Shown here: piece after piece, positions 16,240 through 24,477 of the stretch
Layout: the number at the start of each line of letters is the position of its first letter
How positions within the stretch are numbered: position 1 is the first letter of the stretch
Assembly: GCF_025144335.1 (NCBI RefSeq)
Contig: NZ_CP083545.1
Location: 1 to 63,148, forward strand
Length of the DNA: 63,148 nt
Direction of reading: 5' to 3'
DNA from: Jannaschia sp. W003
GTDB taxonomy: Bacteria; Pseudomonadota; Alphaproteobacteria; Rhodobacterales; Rhodobacteraceae
Made by a program: the position numbers and the translations under genes
Notes under the pieces: generated by a model
What the model was told of the DNA's origin: nothing
Database searches by the model: none
What the model saw: only the letters and a program-made list of their open reading frames with translations

Positions 16240-18828
16240 TCAGTTGCTCGTAGCGTTGCCCTCGGGCAGCGGTTCCGCCGACCCGGGTGCCGCTTCGCCC
16301 GTCTCGGGCGCACCGGCCGGGGCCGCGTCCGCAGCGGCCCGAGCCTCCACCTCCGCGAGGGCCTCGCGCGCCTCGTCCATCTGCGGCAACCCGGCGTCCC
16401 CCGCCATCTCCAGGGCGCGCCGGAGCGTGTCCGCCGCCTCCCGGTCGCGGCCGAGGGCCCGGTAGGTCATGCCGACGTGGTACTGGACCACGGGGTCGTC
16501 GCGCAGCTCGGCGGCGGCCGGTTCGAGATAGGCCACGGCATCCTCGAAGCGCCCGTTGCGGTAGGCGATCCAGCCGTAGGTGTCCTGGAACTGGGGCACC
16601 GTCGTGCCGCGCAGGCGCTGCGCGATCCGCGTCGCGCGCTCCCCGCTCTCGGCGTCCATGCGGTATGCGGCCAGAAGGCTGGCGAGGTTGTTGGCCACGA
16701 GGACGTCCGACGAATCGCGCTCGTAGAGGTCCTCGTAGATCTCGATCGCCTCCGGTATCCGGTCCTGCCGTTCCAGGAAGGCGGCACGCAGCAGGAGGAG
16801 GGTCCGGTTCTCGGGCTGCGCGGCGAGCGTCGCGTCGAGCAACTCGCCCACCTCCGCGTCGCGGTCCGCGGCCAGGAGCTGTTCGAAGAGCGAACGCATG
16901 GCTCCGACCGCCTGGGGGGAGTCGACCGCGTCCTCGATGATGCCGCGCATCAGTTCCTCGCTGCGCTCGGTCGCGCCCTCGCTGAGCGAGAGGGCTCCGT
17001 CTACGAGGCGCAGCTCCAGATCGTCGGGCGATTCGGCGCGCAGCCTGTCGAGGTAGAGGCGGCCCTGCTCGGGCTGGCCGGACTGGGCCCAAGCCACGAT
17101 CACCGCCAGCACCGCCTGCGCGTTCTGGCCGGCCTCGCCCGCCTGCCGGGTCAGCAGCTCGATCCCCTCCTCGCTGCGGTTCTGCTGCAGAAGGACGGCG
17201 CTGCGCAGCACGTCGGCCACCTCGGCGGCTTCCGGGCTCTCGATCGAATCGAGGTCGCGGACCACGCCCTGCACGAGGCCGAGGTCGTTCTCGCGGAGCG
17301 CGAAACGTCCGACCTGCGTCAGCAGGGAGACGTCCTGAGGGTGAGCGCGCCGGGTCTCGGTCAGAAGCGAGCGCGCCGCAGCGACGCGCCCCTGCGAGAT
17401 CAGGAAGGCGACGTAGCGCAGCGTCTCCGGTACCCCGTTCCCGGACACCTCGACGGCCGCGGCGAGGCGCTCGCCCATGAGCTCGGGGCTGCCGGCCCGC
17501 TGGTGCGCCTCGGCCAGCAGCAGCAGCACGCCGCTGTCGCGGGGGTTCTGGTCGAGGGCCCGGCGCAGGTCGACGATGGCCTCGTCGGGGCGATCGCTCG
17601 AGATCAGCATCGTGCCGCGCAGCTTCAGCGCGTCCACGTTGGTGGCGTCGCGGGCGAGGATCTCCTCGACCAGCACTCCGGCCTCCTCCTCGTTCCCGTC
17701 GGTCCGCAACAGGTCGGCCAGCAGCGCCTTGATCCACAGAAGACGTCCGGGAAGGTCGGTCTCGGCGACCACCTCGCGAAGCTCGGCCTCCGCGGCCGCG
17801 CGCTCGCCCCGCCGCAGCATCTCCGTCGCGCGCAGCCCGCGGTAGTGCGCGACGTTGGCCGGGTTCTTGGCGTTCGCCGCGATCAGACGCTCGATCTCCG
17901 CGACCGCGGCGTCGGGCCCCTGGAGCTGGCGGATCAGGTCGATCACCACGGCATGGTCGAGGGGATTGCCGGTGTCGTCGCCCGCATCGCGGCGCAGCGC
18001 GGCGATGGCGGCGTCGTTCTCGCCCTGGTTGAGATACCAAGCGACCAAGAGCTGCGTGGCCTCGGCATCGTCCGGGAAGGCGACTTGGAGGGCGTCGAGA
18101 TGCGCGCGCGCCTCCTCGATGCGGTCCAGCGAGGTCAGCAGGCGCAGCTTGGCGGTCCAGTACTCCAACTCCGCGGGCCGCAACTCGATCAGCCGGTCGA
18201 GGCCGTCCAGCCCCGCGTCGGGGTCGGTCGCGGTGCGCTCGGTGATCACGATCTGCCAGAGCGTGACGGTCTGGGGCGCCTCCGCCAGCAGCGCCTCGGC
18301 CTCCTCGGCGGCCGCGGCCTTGGCCTCGGCGTCGTCGATGAGCGAGGCCTCCCGATAGCGCAGGCCGAGGTCGATCGTCCGCGCCCGAACCGAATCGGGC
18401 TCTGCCTCGACGACCCGCGTGCCGTGGCGGCGCGCCTCCTCCCAGTCACCGGCCTCCATGGCGATCACCGCCAGCGCGCCGCGCGCGTCGAGATCGGCGG
18501 GATGGAATTCGGAGAGGCGCAGGTACTGCCGGTACGCCCGGCCGAGGTCGCCCTGCGCGAGGAGGATCTCCGCCAAGGCGCGGCGCGCCTCCTGGTGGGA
18601 TTCGTCGTAGCGGAAGACGTTGCGGAACTCGACGATGGCGCGGTCGGCGTCGCCCTCGGCGCGCAGCTCCTGACCGGACGCGAAGAAGGCGTCCGCCTTC
18701 TCCTCGGCGCTCTGGCACCCGGCGAGGGTCAGGCCGCACGCCAATCCGAGGACCAGAAGGCTCGACCGAGCCTTCAGCGCAGCGCGCGGAGACGCCTTCG
18801 AAGCGGACGTCTTGATCTGTTTGGTCAT
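16240..18828 (-). CDS. prsT: PrsT-type TPR lipoprotein of exosortase/EPS system
   Basis: 862 residues. A lipoprotein signal with lipobox LAGC (C38) is followed by about 20 tetratricopeptide-like repeats filling the rest of the protein. It ends in an A/P/E-rich tail. Length and layout match the PEP-CTERM system TPR lipoprotein PrsT, which sits with Wza-like, chain-length and exosortase genes. TPR lipoproteins are thought to scaffold the envelope-spanning EPS assembly. The gene lies 99 bases upstream of the export gene and 54 bases after the sugar transferase in the same direction. The ribosome site is weak. Confidence 0.82.
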   Translation of the reverse strand: MTKQIKTSASKASPRAALKARSSLLVLGLACGLTLAGCQSAEEKADAFFASGQELRAEGDADRAIVEFRNVFRYDESHQEARRALAEILLAQGDLGRAYRQYLRLSEFHPADLDARGALAVIAMEAGDWEEARRHGTRVVEAEPDSVRARTIDLGLRYREASLIDDAEAKAAAAEEAEALLAEAPQTVTLWQIVITERTATDPDAGLDGLDRLIELRPAELEYWTAKLRLLTSLDRIEEARAHLDALQVAFPDDAEATQLLVAWYLNQGENDAAIAALRRDAGDDTGNPLDHAVVIDLIRQLQGPDAAVAEIERLIAANAKNPANVAHYRGLRATEMLRRGERAAAEAELREVVAETDLPGRLLWIKALLADLLRTDGNEEEAGVLVEEILARDATNVDALKLRGTMLISSDRPDEAIVDLRRALDQNPRDSGVLLLLAEAHQRAGSPELMGERLAAAVEVSGNGVPETLRYVAFLISQGRVAAARSLLTETRRAHPQDVSLLTQVGRFALRENDLGLVQGVVRDLDSIESPEAAEVADVLRSAVLLQQNRSEEGIELLTRQAGEAGQNAQAVLAVIVAWAQSGQPEQGRLYLDRLRAESPDDLELRLVDGALSLSEGATERSEELMRGIIEDAVDSPQAVGAMRSLFEQLLAADRDAEVGELLDATLAAQPENRTLLLLRAAFLERQDRIPEAIEIYEDLYERDSSDVLVANNLASLLAAYRMDAESGERATRIAQRLRGTTVPQFQDTYGWIAYRNGRFEDAVAYLEPAAAELRDDPVVQYHVGMTYRALGRDREAADTLRRALEMAGDAGLPQMDEAREALAEVEARAAADAAPAGAPETGEAAPGSAEPLPEGNATSN

Positions 18829-18882
18829 TGTGTTCGCTCTAGGTTGCCGTCGCCGCCGTTCGGCAAGCCGGAGCCCGGGGTT

Positions 18883-19641
18883 CTAGTGGCCCGTCCCGCG
18901 CATCACCACCCTTACCGTAGCAAGGAGGATGCCGATGTCGACGGCGAGCGACAGCGTGCGGTTGTAGACCGTGTCGAACTTGGCGCGGTCGCTGAAGCTC
19001 GACGCATTCCGTTCAGAGATCTGCCACAGACCGGTGATGCCCGGACGGAGGTCGTAGTAGTCGCTGCCCGGATACATGACTTCTTGGAATACCATCATGG
19101 GGCGCGGACCCACGAGGCTCATCTCGCCGAGGAACACGTTCCAGAGCTGCGGCAGCTCGTCGAGCGAGGTCTTGCGCAGCAGGCGGCCTGTGCGGGTGAT
19201 CCGGGGATCGTTCAGGAGCTTCTGCTTGCGGTTCCATTCCGCGCGCATCTGCGGGTCGGCCCGCAGGCAGGCCTCGAGGTGCCTGTCCGCGTCCGGAACC
19301 ATCGTCCGAAGCTTCCAGATGCGGTAGACCTGCCCGCCGCGGCCGATGCGTTCCTGCGAGTAGAAGGGCTTTCCGCCGTCGCGCGCCACCCAGGCCGCGA
19401 GCAACCCGATCAGCGGCACCGCGAAGGGCGCCATGAGAAGGATCAGGAAGAGGTCCACCCCGCGCTTGACGCGGTCCCGGTACATCTTCGACCGCACGCG
19501 GGGCAGCCGGGGCGTGGCAGCCACGAAGGAGCTGCGGAAGCTGCGACGCGGTGCCTCCGCCTGGACTGCGGCGCCTACGGGAACGGCCATCATGGATACG
19601 GAACGCACGGATTGAAGGTTGTCATCGATCTGAACGTTCAT
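18883..19641 (-). CDS. Undecaprenyl-phosphate sugar-1-phosphate transferase (ExoY-like)
   Basis: 252 residues, the short ExoY type. A cytosolic N-terminus precedes one membrane segment (VDLFLILLMAPFAVPLIG). The catalytic domain has KLRTMVPDAD, TGRLLRKTSLDELPQLWNV, GEMSLVGPRP and RPGITGLWQ. It transfers the first sugar phosphate to the lipid carrier to start each EPS repeat unit. It is the first gene of the leftward export operon and is divergent from the ATPase/chain-length operon across about 410 bases. The sugar (galactose or glucose) cannot be read from sequence. Confidence 0.9.
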   Translation of the reverse strand: MNVQIDDNLQSVRSVSMMAVPVGAAVQAEAPRRSFRSSFVAATPRLPRVRSKMYRDRVKRGVDLFLILLMAPFAVPLIGLLAAWVARDGGKPFYSQERIGRGGQVYRIWKLRTMVPDADRHLEACLRADPQMRAEWNRKQKLLNDPRITRTGRLLRKTSLDELPQLWNVFLGEMSLVGPRPMMVFQEVMYPGSDYYDLRPGITGLWQISERNASSFSDRAKFDTVYNRTLSLAVDIGILLATVRVVMRGTGH

Positions 19642-20051
19642 GAAATTCCCACCCTGGACGTAACGACGTGCCCCGGGGGCAACGTTTAACTAGCTTGTTC
19701 CGGCTCGTCCATGCGAGGTAGCCCCGATTTCGCCAGGTAAAGGCCCATATTCAGGACTGTGAGGCGAAATTCGGCGGTTCGCAGCCGGCACGGGCATCGC
19801 CGACGGCTAAGGCAGTTTCGCCCGTTTACACAATGCCTTACCTCGCGGCGCATTGTTCCCCACATGCTCAAAAGTGCGTCCCGAACTGTGGCGAAGTGAT
19901 TCGCGCCGCGCCGTGGGGCCCGGCTTGCCGCGGGCCGTCCGGACCGCTAGCAGCAGGTCCGAACCCGGGGCGGTCGTGTCCCGCCCTCGACGACGGATCC
20001 GGACCGCCCCGCGGCGCCGGATGCTCGGCGAAGCGACGTGAAGCGGAAGCA
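19642..20051. other. Divergent promoter region between the two EPS core operons
   Basis: About 410 bases between the leftward sugar transferase and the rightward ATPase. The centre (19685-19870) is AT-richer and is the likely place for both promoters. CGTTTACA lies at 19823-19830. The right part is very GC-rich and contains a 10-base inverted repeat (19966-20011) within the presumed leader of the ATPase gene. Small reading frames here are not protein-like. Confidence 0.5.
19966..20011. repeat. Perfect 10-base inverted repeat in ATPase leader
   Basis: CGGGGCGGTC (19966-19975) pairs perfectly with GACCGCCCCG (20002-20011), with 26 bases between. It lies 41 bases before the ATPase start, so it could fold in the 5' leader or be a protein-binding site. 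In a high-GC genome such repeats can arise by chance. Confidence 0.4.
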
Positions 20052-20984
20052 ATGTCCAGCAGTCCCGACATCTACTGCTCGCACTACGGGCTGACGGAAC
20101 GGCCGTTCCTTCTGCCGCCCGATCCGGCTTTCATGTTCTGGGCGAAGGGCCATCAGTCGGCCTTCACCATCCTCGAATACGGGTTGGTTACCCGTGCGCC
20201 GATCACGCTGCTGACCGGCGAGGTGGGGGCGGGCAAGACGACGTTGCTGCATTACTTGCTCGGCACGATCGAGGAGGAGGTCCGGGTCGGTCTGGTTTCC
20301 AATGCGCAGGGAAACCATGACCAGCTGCTCCGCTGGGTGCTTCACGCCTTCGATCAGCCGGCCCCGGCCGACAAGCCCTATGTCGACCTCTTCGCCCAGC
20401 TCCAGACCTTCCTCCTTGACGAGTACGCCGCAGGGCGCCGGGTCATCCTCATCTTCGACGAGGCCCAGGTCCTGAGCGTGAGCGCGCTCGAAGAGCTGCG
20501 CATGTACACCAACATCAACTCGGGCAAGGACGAGATCCTGCAGCTCATCCTCGTGGGCCAGCCGGAGCTGCGCGACACGGTCCGCCGCCCGGACCTCACG
20601 CAGTTCGCGCAGCGCGTGTCGGTCAGCTACCACCTGAAGGCGTTGTCCGCCGCGGACGTGCGGGAGTACATCGCGCACCGCGTGACCACCGTGGGCGGCG
20701 CCGCCGATCTGTTCTCGGCCGAGGCCTGCAACCTGATCCACGAACGCACCAGGGGCGTCCCGCGGCTGATCAACCAGCTCTGCGACTTCGCCCTGCTCTA
20801 TGGCTCGATCGAGGGCGCGACCTGGATCTCGGAAGACCTCGTGCAGCAGGTGCTCGACGAGGGCGTCTTCTTCGGAGGCGGCGCGGATCCCGCGCAGGCC
20901 CCCGCCGATGCGAAACCGGACGACCGCGAGATCCTGCGGCTCGTCGATCCCCGCGTGACACCGGAGGAAGGCCGCGATGGCTGA
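20052..20984 (+). CDS. ExeA-like AAA ATPase of exosortase/EPS system
   Basis: About 310 residues. Walker A is GEVGAGKTT (56-64) and Walker B is VILIFDEAQ (D136, E137). A sensor region (LILVGQPELRD) and the helical GVPRLINQLCDFALLYG follow. It begins with the family-typical YCSHYGLTERPF. ATPases of this type occur beside chain-length and tyrosine kinase genes in PEP-CTERM EPS loci and are thought to energise or time assembly. The ATG at 20052 is chosen because the conserved region begins directly after it; a longer in-frame extension has no family match. Its end overlaps the next gene by 8 bases. Confidence 0.88.
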   Translation: MSSSPDIYCSHYGLTERPFLLPPDPAFMFWAKGHQSAFTILEYGLVTRAPITLLTGEVGAGKTTLLHYLLGTIEEEVRVGLVSNAQGNHDQLLRWVLHAFDQPAPADKPYVDLFAQLQTFLLDEYAAGRRVILIFDEAQVLSVSALEELRMYTNINSGKDEILQLILVGQPELRDTVRRPDLTQFAQRVSVSYHLKALSAADVREYIAHRVTTVGGAADLFSAEACNLIHERTRGVPRLINQLCDFALLYGSIEGATWISEDLVQQVLDEGVFFGGGADPAQAPADAKPDDREILRLVDPRVTPEEGRDG

Positions 20985-22587
20985 TCTCAAGTTCTACCTC
21001 TTCCTTCTCCTGAAGCGCCTGCACTACGTGCTCTTCTTCCTGGCGCTGGGAACGGTGACGGGCGTGACGCTGGCGTCGATCCTGCCGCCGGTCTACCGGG
21101 CCGGAGCGCAGCTCGTGGTCGAATCCGAGCAGATTCCCGACAGCCTCGCCGCATCCACGGTGCAGACGCGGGCCGTCGAGCAGCTCCAGATCATCGAGCG
21201 GCGTATCCTGACCCGGGACAACCTGCTCGACATGGCCGACCGGCTGCGCGTCTACGCGGGTCAGGGCTCCGGGGCCCTGCAGCCCGACGAGATCGTTAGC
21301 GACATGCGCCGGCGGATCACCATCCGCATCGACGGCGGCGGTCGCCGCGGAGAGGCGCAGGTCACGCTGGTCAACGTGGGTTTCACCGCCTCGCGCCCGG
21401 ACATGGCCGCGGCGGTGGCCAACGAGGTGGTCACTCTGATCCTGCAGGAGGACGTCCGGATGCGGACGGGGGTCTCCGGTCAGACGCTTGAGTTCTTCGA
21501 GCAGGAGGTCGAGCGGCTGAACCGCGAGCTCGAGGAGCGCAGCGCCCAGATCGTCGCATTCCAGAATGCGAACAAGGAGGCGCTGCCCGAGAACATGGAG
21601 TTCCGCCGGCTGCAGCTCACCACGCTCCAGGACCGGATCATCCAGATCGACCGGGATCTGGCGGCCGCGCGCCAGCGGGGCGACGACCTGACCCGGATCT
21701 ACGAGGCGACGGGGCAACTCGGGCCCGCGGTCGGACAGCCGGAGACCGCAGAGGAGCAGGAGCTGCTGGAGCTGCAGCGGGAATACCGCACCCTGAGTGC
21801 CACCCTGTCCGACGAGAATCCGCGGATGCGGGTGCTGCGCAACCGCATCGCCGGGCTCGAATCGGTCATCGCCGATCAGCAGGCGGCCGCGCTCGGATCG
21901 GACGCTTCGGCCGGGGAGGGGGCCGATCCGCTCAGCCCGTACGAGATCCAGATGGCCGATCTTGCGCGAGAGATGGAGGATCTGGCCGAACAGCGGGTAG
22001 CGCTCGCGGAGCAGGTCGAGCAGTTGCAGGAGGCGATCGCCGCCACTCCGGCCAACGCGATCGCCATCGAGACGCTGCGCCGCGACTACGAGAACGTGCG
22101 CCGCCAGTACGACCTCGCGATCTCCAACCGCGCCCGCGCCGAGACCGGCGACATGATCGAGGCGCTGTCGAAGGGCGAGCGGATCACGGTGATCGAACAG
22201 GCCACCCCACCGGCGCGTCCGGTCAGCCCCGACCGGGGCCGGCTGGTCACGGCGGGCGTCGGCGGCGGCCTCTTGGCGGGGCTGGCCCTCGTCGCGCTGC
22301 TGGAGCTTCTCAACGGGTCTGTCCGGCGCCCGGTCGAGATCAGCCGCAAGATGGAGATCATGCCGATCGGCGTGCTGCCCTACATCCGCACCCGCGGCGA
22401 GGTCCGGCTGTGGCGCGCGAAGATCGCATCGGCCTTCCTCGTCGTCCTGATCGCGATCCCCGTGGGTCTGTGGGCGGTGCATACCTACTACATGCCGATC
22501 GACCTGCTGGCCGAGCGCCTGATCGATCGGCTGCCGATCGATCGCCTCCGGGCAGGGCTGAAATCGATTACCTCCGGAGGTGCTTGA
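20977..22587 (+). CDS. EPS chain-length determinant (Wzz/GumC-like)
   Basis: 536 residues. An N-terminal transmembrane helix (about 15-37, VLFFLALGTVTGVTLASIL) is followed by a Wzz domain, a long periplasmic coiled coil (about 165-385, rich in E, R, Q and L) and the PxxP-type segment PPARPVSPDRGR before the second helix (VTAGVGGGLLAGLALVALLEL). A third hydrophobic helix occurs at about 485-505. It regulates polymer length with the following tyrosine kinase. The third helix and the extra C-terminal tail (about 40 residues) go beyond the classic two-helix layout and match the exosortase-associated subfamily. Confidence 0.87.
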   Translation: MADLKFYLFLLLKRLHYVLFFLALGTVTGVTLASILPPVYRAGAQLVVESEQIPDSLAASTVQTRAVEQLQIIERRILTRDNLLDMADRLRVYAGQGSGALQPDEIVSDMRRRITIRIDGGGRRGEAQVTLVNVGFTASRPDMAAAVANEVVTLILQEDVRMRTGVSGQTLEFFEQEVERLNRELEERSAQIVAFQNANKEALPENMEFRRLQLTTLQDRIIQIDRDLAAARQRGDDLTRIYEATGQLGPAVGQPETAEEQELLELQREYRTLSATLSDENPRMRVLRNRIAGLESVIADQQAAALGSDASAGEGADPLSPYEIQMADLAREMEDLAEQRVALAEQVEQLQEAIAATPANAIAIETLRRDYENVRRQYDLAISNRARAETGDMIEALSKGERITVIEQATPPARPVSPDRGRLVTAGVGGGLLAGLALVALLELLNGSVRRPVEISRKMEIMPIGVLPYIRTRGEVRLWRAKIASAFLVVLIAIPVGLWAVHTYYMPIDLLAERLIDRLPIDRLRAGLKSITSGGA

Positions 22588-22591
22588 GAGC

Positions 22592-23458
22592 ATGGAACGA
22601 CTGAGGGTCGCCATCGACAGGGCGCGCGCGGCGCGGGACGGGACGCAGGATCCGCATGCTGCGAAGGGCGGTGCGGCGTCGGTCAAGCGGACGGCGACCG
22701 CCGCGAAGGCCGAGCCGGCCGACGCGCAGCGCTGGCGGGAAAGCTGGGACGCCGTGGAGGGGTTCGACATCCCGCCCCGGCAGCTCGAGCGACAGCGCAT
22801 CGTCGCTGCGAAGGGCCCTGGGAAGGGCATGCCGGAGGCCATCGCCTTCGACAAGCTGCGCACGCGGGTCACCCAGGAGATGAGGGCGAAGGGCTGGAAG
22901 AGGCTGGCCATCACCTCGCCCGGACCCAACTGCGGCAAGAGCACCATCGCGCTCAACCTCGGGTTCACCTTCGCCCGCCGCGACGACGAGCGGGTCGTGC
23001 TGCTCGAGATGGATCTGCGGCGGCCGTCGCTGGCGCGGATCGCTGGGCTCTCGACCCGCAAGGACTTCGCCGAGGTCCTCCGCGGCGAGGGGGCCTTCAC
23101 GGATCACGCGGTGCGGCTGGACGAGAAGCTGGCGATGGGAGCGGTCCGCAGCCCGCGGCCCCGCTCAGCGGAGCTGCTGCAGTCGCGCAGCGCGGCGGTC
23201 GCGCTGGACGCGATCGAGGAGGCCTTCGATCCGACGATCATGATCTTCGACACCGCACCTGTGCTGTCGAGCGACGACACGCTCGGCTTCCTGGATCGGA
23301 TCGACTGCGTGCTGATCGTGGCCGCGGCAGGCACCACGTCCATCGCCGAGATCGACAACGCCGAGCGCGAGGTCGCGGCCCATTCCAAGGTGCTCGGCGT
23401 GGTGCTGAACAAGTGCGAGTACGCCGACGAGACGGGCAAGTACGACTACTACAGCTGA
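22592..23458 (+). CDS. CpsD/CapB-type tyrosine autokinase
   Basis: About 288 residues. Walker A is SPGPNCGKST (109-118), followed by Walker A' in LLEMDLRRPS and Walker B in IMIFDTAPVL. It is a cytoplasmic BY-kinase partner for the chain-length protein. The C-terminus has a small tyrosine cluster (KYDYYS), much shorter than the usual tyrosine tail. The ATG at 22592 has GGAGG 11 bases upstream; a GTG at 22580 would overlap that site. It is the last gene of the operon before the terminator at 23490. Phosphorylation cycles of such kinases control polymer synthesis. Confidence 0.87.
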   Translation: MERLRVAIDRARAARDGTQDPHAAKGGAASVKRTATAAKAEPADAQRWRESWDAVEGFDIPPRQLERQRIVAAKGPGKGMPEAIAFDKLRTRVTQEMRAKGWKRLAITSPGPNCGKSTIALNLGFTFARRDDERVVLLEMDLRRPSLARIAGLSTRKDFAEVLRGEGAFTDHAVRLDEKLAMGAVRSPRPRSAELLQSRSAAVALDAIEEAFDPTIMIFDTAPVLSSDDTLGFLDRIDCVLIVAAAGTTSIAEIDNAEREVAAHSKVLGVVLNKCEYADETGKYDYYS

Positions 23459-23489
23459 TCGCAGGCCGGGGGCGCCGGCCGGAACGGAA

Positions 23490-23516
23490 AAGGGGCGGCA
23501 CGATGTGCCGCCCCTT
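23490..23516. terminator. Bidirectional hairpin terminator between convergent genes
   Basis: A perfect 12-base stem, AAGGGGCGGCAC (23490-23501) with GTGCCGCCCCTT (23505-23516), has a 3-base loop. It lies between the stops of the kinase and the convergent VPLPA gene. The A/T run on its left side gives a U-tail for leftward transcripts; the rightward tail is weaker. Confidence 0.8.
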
Positions 23517-23539
23517 CGTCGTCTGGTAGCTGACGCCGA

Positions 23540-24091
23540 TCAGGCGTTGGCGGCCTTGCGGCTGCGACGGCGCGAGGCGAAGCCGCCGGCGGCCATCAGG
23601 CTGAGCATCAGCACGCCCGCGGCGGGCACCGGAACCGGCGCGGTCGCGACGGTGGCGGAGAGGCCAACCTGCGCGTTGCCCGACACGTTGCCGCTGTCCT
23701 CGAACACCTCGAACGAGAAGGTCTGGCCCGAGGCGATGTTGAAGGTCGGCGGGGTGAAGCCGGCGCGGCCCTCGCCCACGGTGCCGAAGACGTTGATCGG
23801 GGTGAAGTCCTTCTGCGCCTGCAGCACGCCGTCGATGAAGAAGTTCACCAGCAGCTTCGCGAGGTCGTCGCCACTGTTGCTGCCGGTCGCGCCGATCACG
23901 GCACCGGTGAGCTTCAGCGCTTCGGTCGCCATGAACGAGATGGTCTGGCTGTCGACACCGGCCGTCTTCGGAAGCTTGTCGGTGACGGTGATGGCATCGT
24001 TCTTGCCGATCGACGTCGCCGCCTGTGCGCCCGTTCCCAGAGCCAGGGTCGCCGCGAGTGCGGCCGCGGTGATCTTAAGGGTTTTGGTCAT
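23540..24091 (-). CDS. VPLPA-type (VPVPA) C-terminal sorting protein
   Basis: About 183 residues. A signal peptide (1-24, ending TGAQAA) precedes a small soluble body and a sorting signal: APVPVPAAG, a hydrophobic helix (VLMLSLMAAGGF), then ASRRRSRKAANA. The motif has V in place of L in VPLPA. It is the substrate gene closest to xrtD, which lies 387 bases upstream on the same strand. The ATG at 24091 follows GGAGAGAAGA. The body resembles other short VPLPA proteins without a named domain. A hairpin terminator follows. Confidence 0.82.
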   Translation of the reverse strand: MTKTLKITAAALAATLALGTGAQAATSIGKNDAITVTDKLPKTAGVDSQTISFMATEALKLTGAVIGATGSNSGDDLAKLLVNFFIDGVLQAQKDFTPINVFGTVGEGRAGFTPPTFNIASGQTFSFEVFEDSGNVSGNAQVGLSATVATAPVPVPAAGVLMLSLMAAGGFASRRRSRKAANA

Positions 24092-24477
24092 TCTTCTCTC
24101 CACTGATTATCGAAGGTCTTGGAAACCTCTGCGGGCGAACCGGCGACTAGTGAGGTCCAGCAGTAGCTTGCCGTCTGATCGGCCACAAGGATTCTTGGGG
24201 CACCATGACACGGTTCTGCCGGAAATCCGTCCACTTTCTGCCGAAACGACCATGAAGTGGACATCTTGAAATCGTGCCTCCGTCCCAGCCTGCCAACGAA
24301 CCTTCGCAAGCCCCAGACACAGAACAGTTTTTCACCCCAACTCGTTCCGTGTAAAGTGCCTCCGGAGCGCAGGCACAATCCGTTTCCGCTGCCGCGACAG
24401 TTGGAATGGGGCCGGATCGTGTCGGAGGCCAGGATCGGGCCGCAGGACACCCCGCGGCCCACTCCTTCCGAAGGCGG
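24092..24477. other. Intergenic region between xrtD and the third VPLPA gene
   Basis: About 385 bases, AT-richer in the middle (24160-24360), and likely to hold the leftward promoter of the VPVPA gene. A 7-base stem, GGGCCGC with GCGGCCC (24437-24443 and 24454-24460), lies just after the xrtD stop and could be a weak terminator; it has no T-run. No gene is supported. Confidence 0.45.
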
